A stretch of DNA of 64,000 bases from Streptomyces flaveolus (GTDB lineage: Bacteria > Actinomycetota > Actinomycetes > Streptomycetales > Streptomycetaceae). The stretch spans positions 73,279 to 137,278 of the forward strand of contig NZ_JNWV01000035.1 in NCBI RefSeq assembly GCF_000716535.1. Direction: 5' to 3'. Below the pieces are notes generated by a model. That model ran no database searches, was not told the DNA's origin, and saw nothing but the letters and a program-made list of their open reading frames with translations. Positions 63,985 through 64,000 of this stretch are shown one piece after another. Made by a program: the position numbers and the translations under genes. How positions within the stretch are numbered: position 1 is the first letter of the stretch; each line of letters starts with the position of its first letter.

Positions 63985-64000
63985 CCGACACCCCGTGCCT

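Overview
The window is typical Streptomyces chromosome. It is very GC-rich, with strong third-position G/C bias, so most genes cast long antisense shadow frames. It encodes adpA with an in-frame TTA codon, desferrioxamine genes behind DmdR/IdeR-type iron boxes, a cellobiose (ceb) locus with CebR-type boxes, and GlmS. Gene content and order resemble the conserved core of Streptomyces chromosomes. I see no insertion sequence, prophage, CRISPR array or origin.

Layout, left to right. 1-6048: a truncated fused ABC transporter, secreted phytase-like and beta-lactamase-like proteins, a small membrane protein, an I36-type inhibitor and a 43-aa membrane peptide. 6217-12199: a TPP enzyme, a ureohydrolase and a sodium:solute symporter on the minus strand, next to a PucR regulator on the plus strand; this looks like a guanidino-compound (arginine-derived) catabolic unit. 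12278-15884: a phosphatase-annotated protein, a Gly/His-rich secreted protein, a TesB thioesterase and an LCAD-type acyl-CoA dehydrogenase. 16305-22647: a TetR regulator divergent from a four-gene leucine/isovalerate operon (MCC beta, MCC alpha, HMG-CoA lyase, acyl-CoA dehydrogenase), with two similar operators between them. 22877-29959: desE-desF and desA-B-C-D, each behind its own iron box. 30024-36483: a GH20 hexosaminidase with a DasR-like element, a DUF4429/SHOCT protein, a Tat-exported purple-acid-type phosphatase and GlmS.

36555-40877: a GPR1/FUN34/YaaH-like membrane protein, a universal stress protein, the developmental regulator AdpA, oligoribonuclease and tRNA-His. 40996-50566: the cellobiose locus, with cebE-cebF-cebG-bglC plus a second LacI regulator and a second GH1 beta-glucosidase; four CebR-like boxes mark the transport and hydrolase promoters. 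50627-58769: a GH18 chitinase with a CBM2-like module, a two-component system, a spermidine-synthase-like protein, a helix-turn-helix/TPR-type regulator and a histidine phosphatase. 59009-63984: a PAP2-type membrane enzyme, then three overlapping genes encoding an Fe-S RecB-like nuclease, an unrecognised 529-aa protein and an SF1B Upf1/Dna2-like helicase.

The last three-gene set is the best candidate for an undescribed system: it looks like a Dna2/TM0106-type nuclease-helicase distributed over three polypeptides. The two-regulator, two-glucosidase ceb locus and the AruI/GbuA-like guanidino module are the next most interesting.
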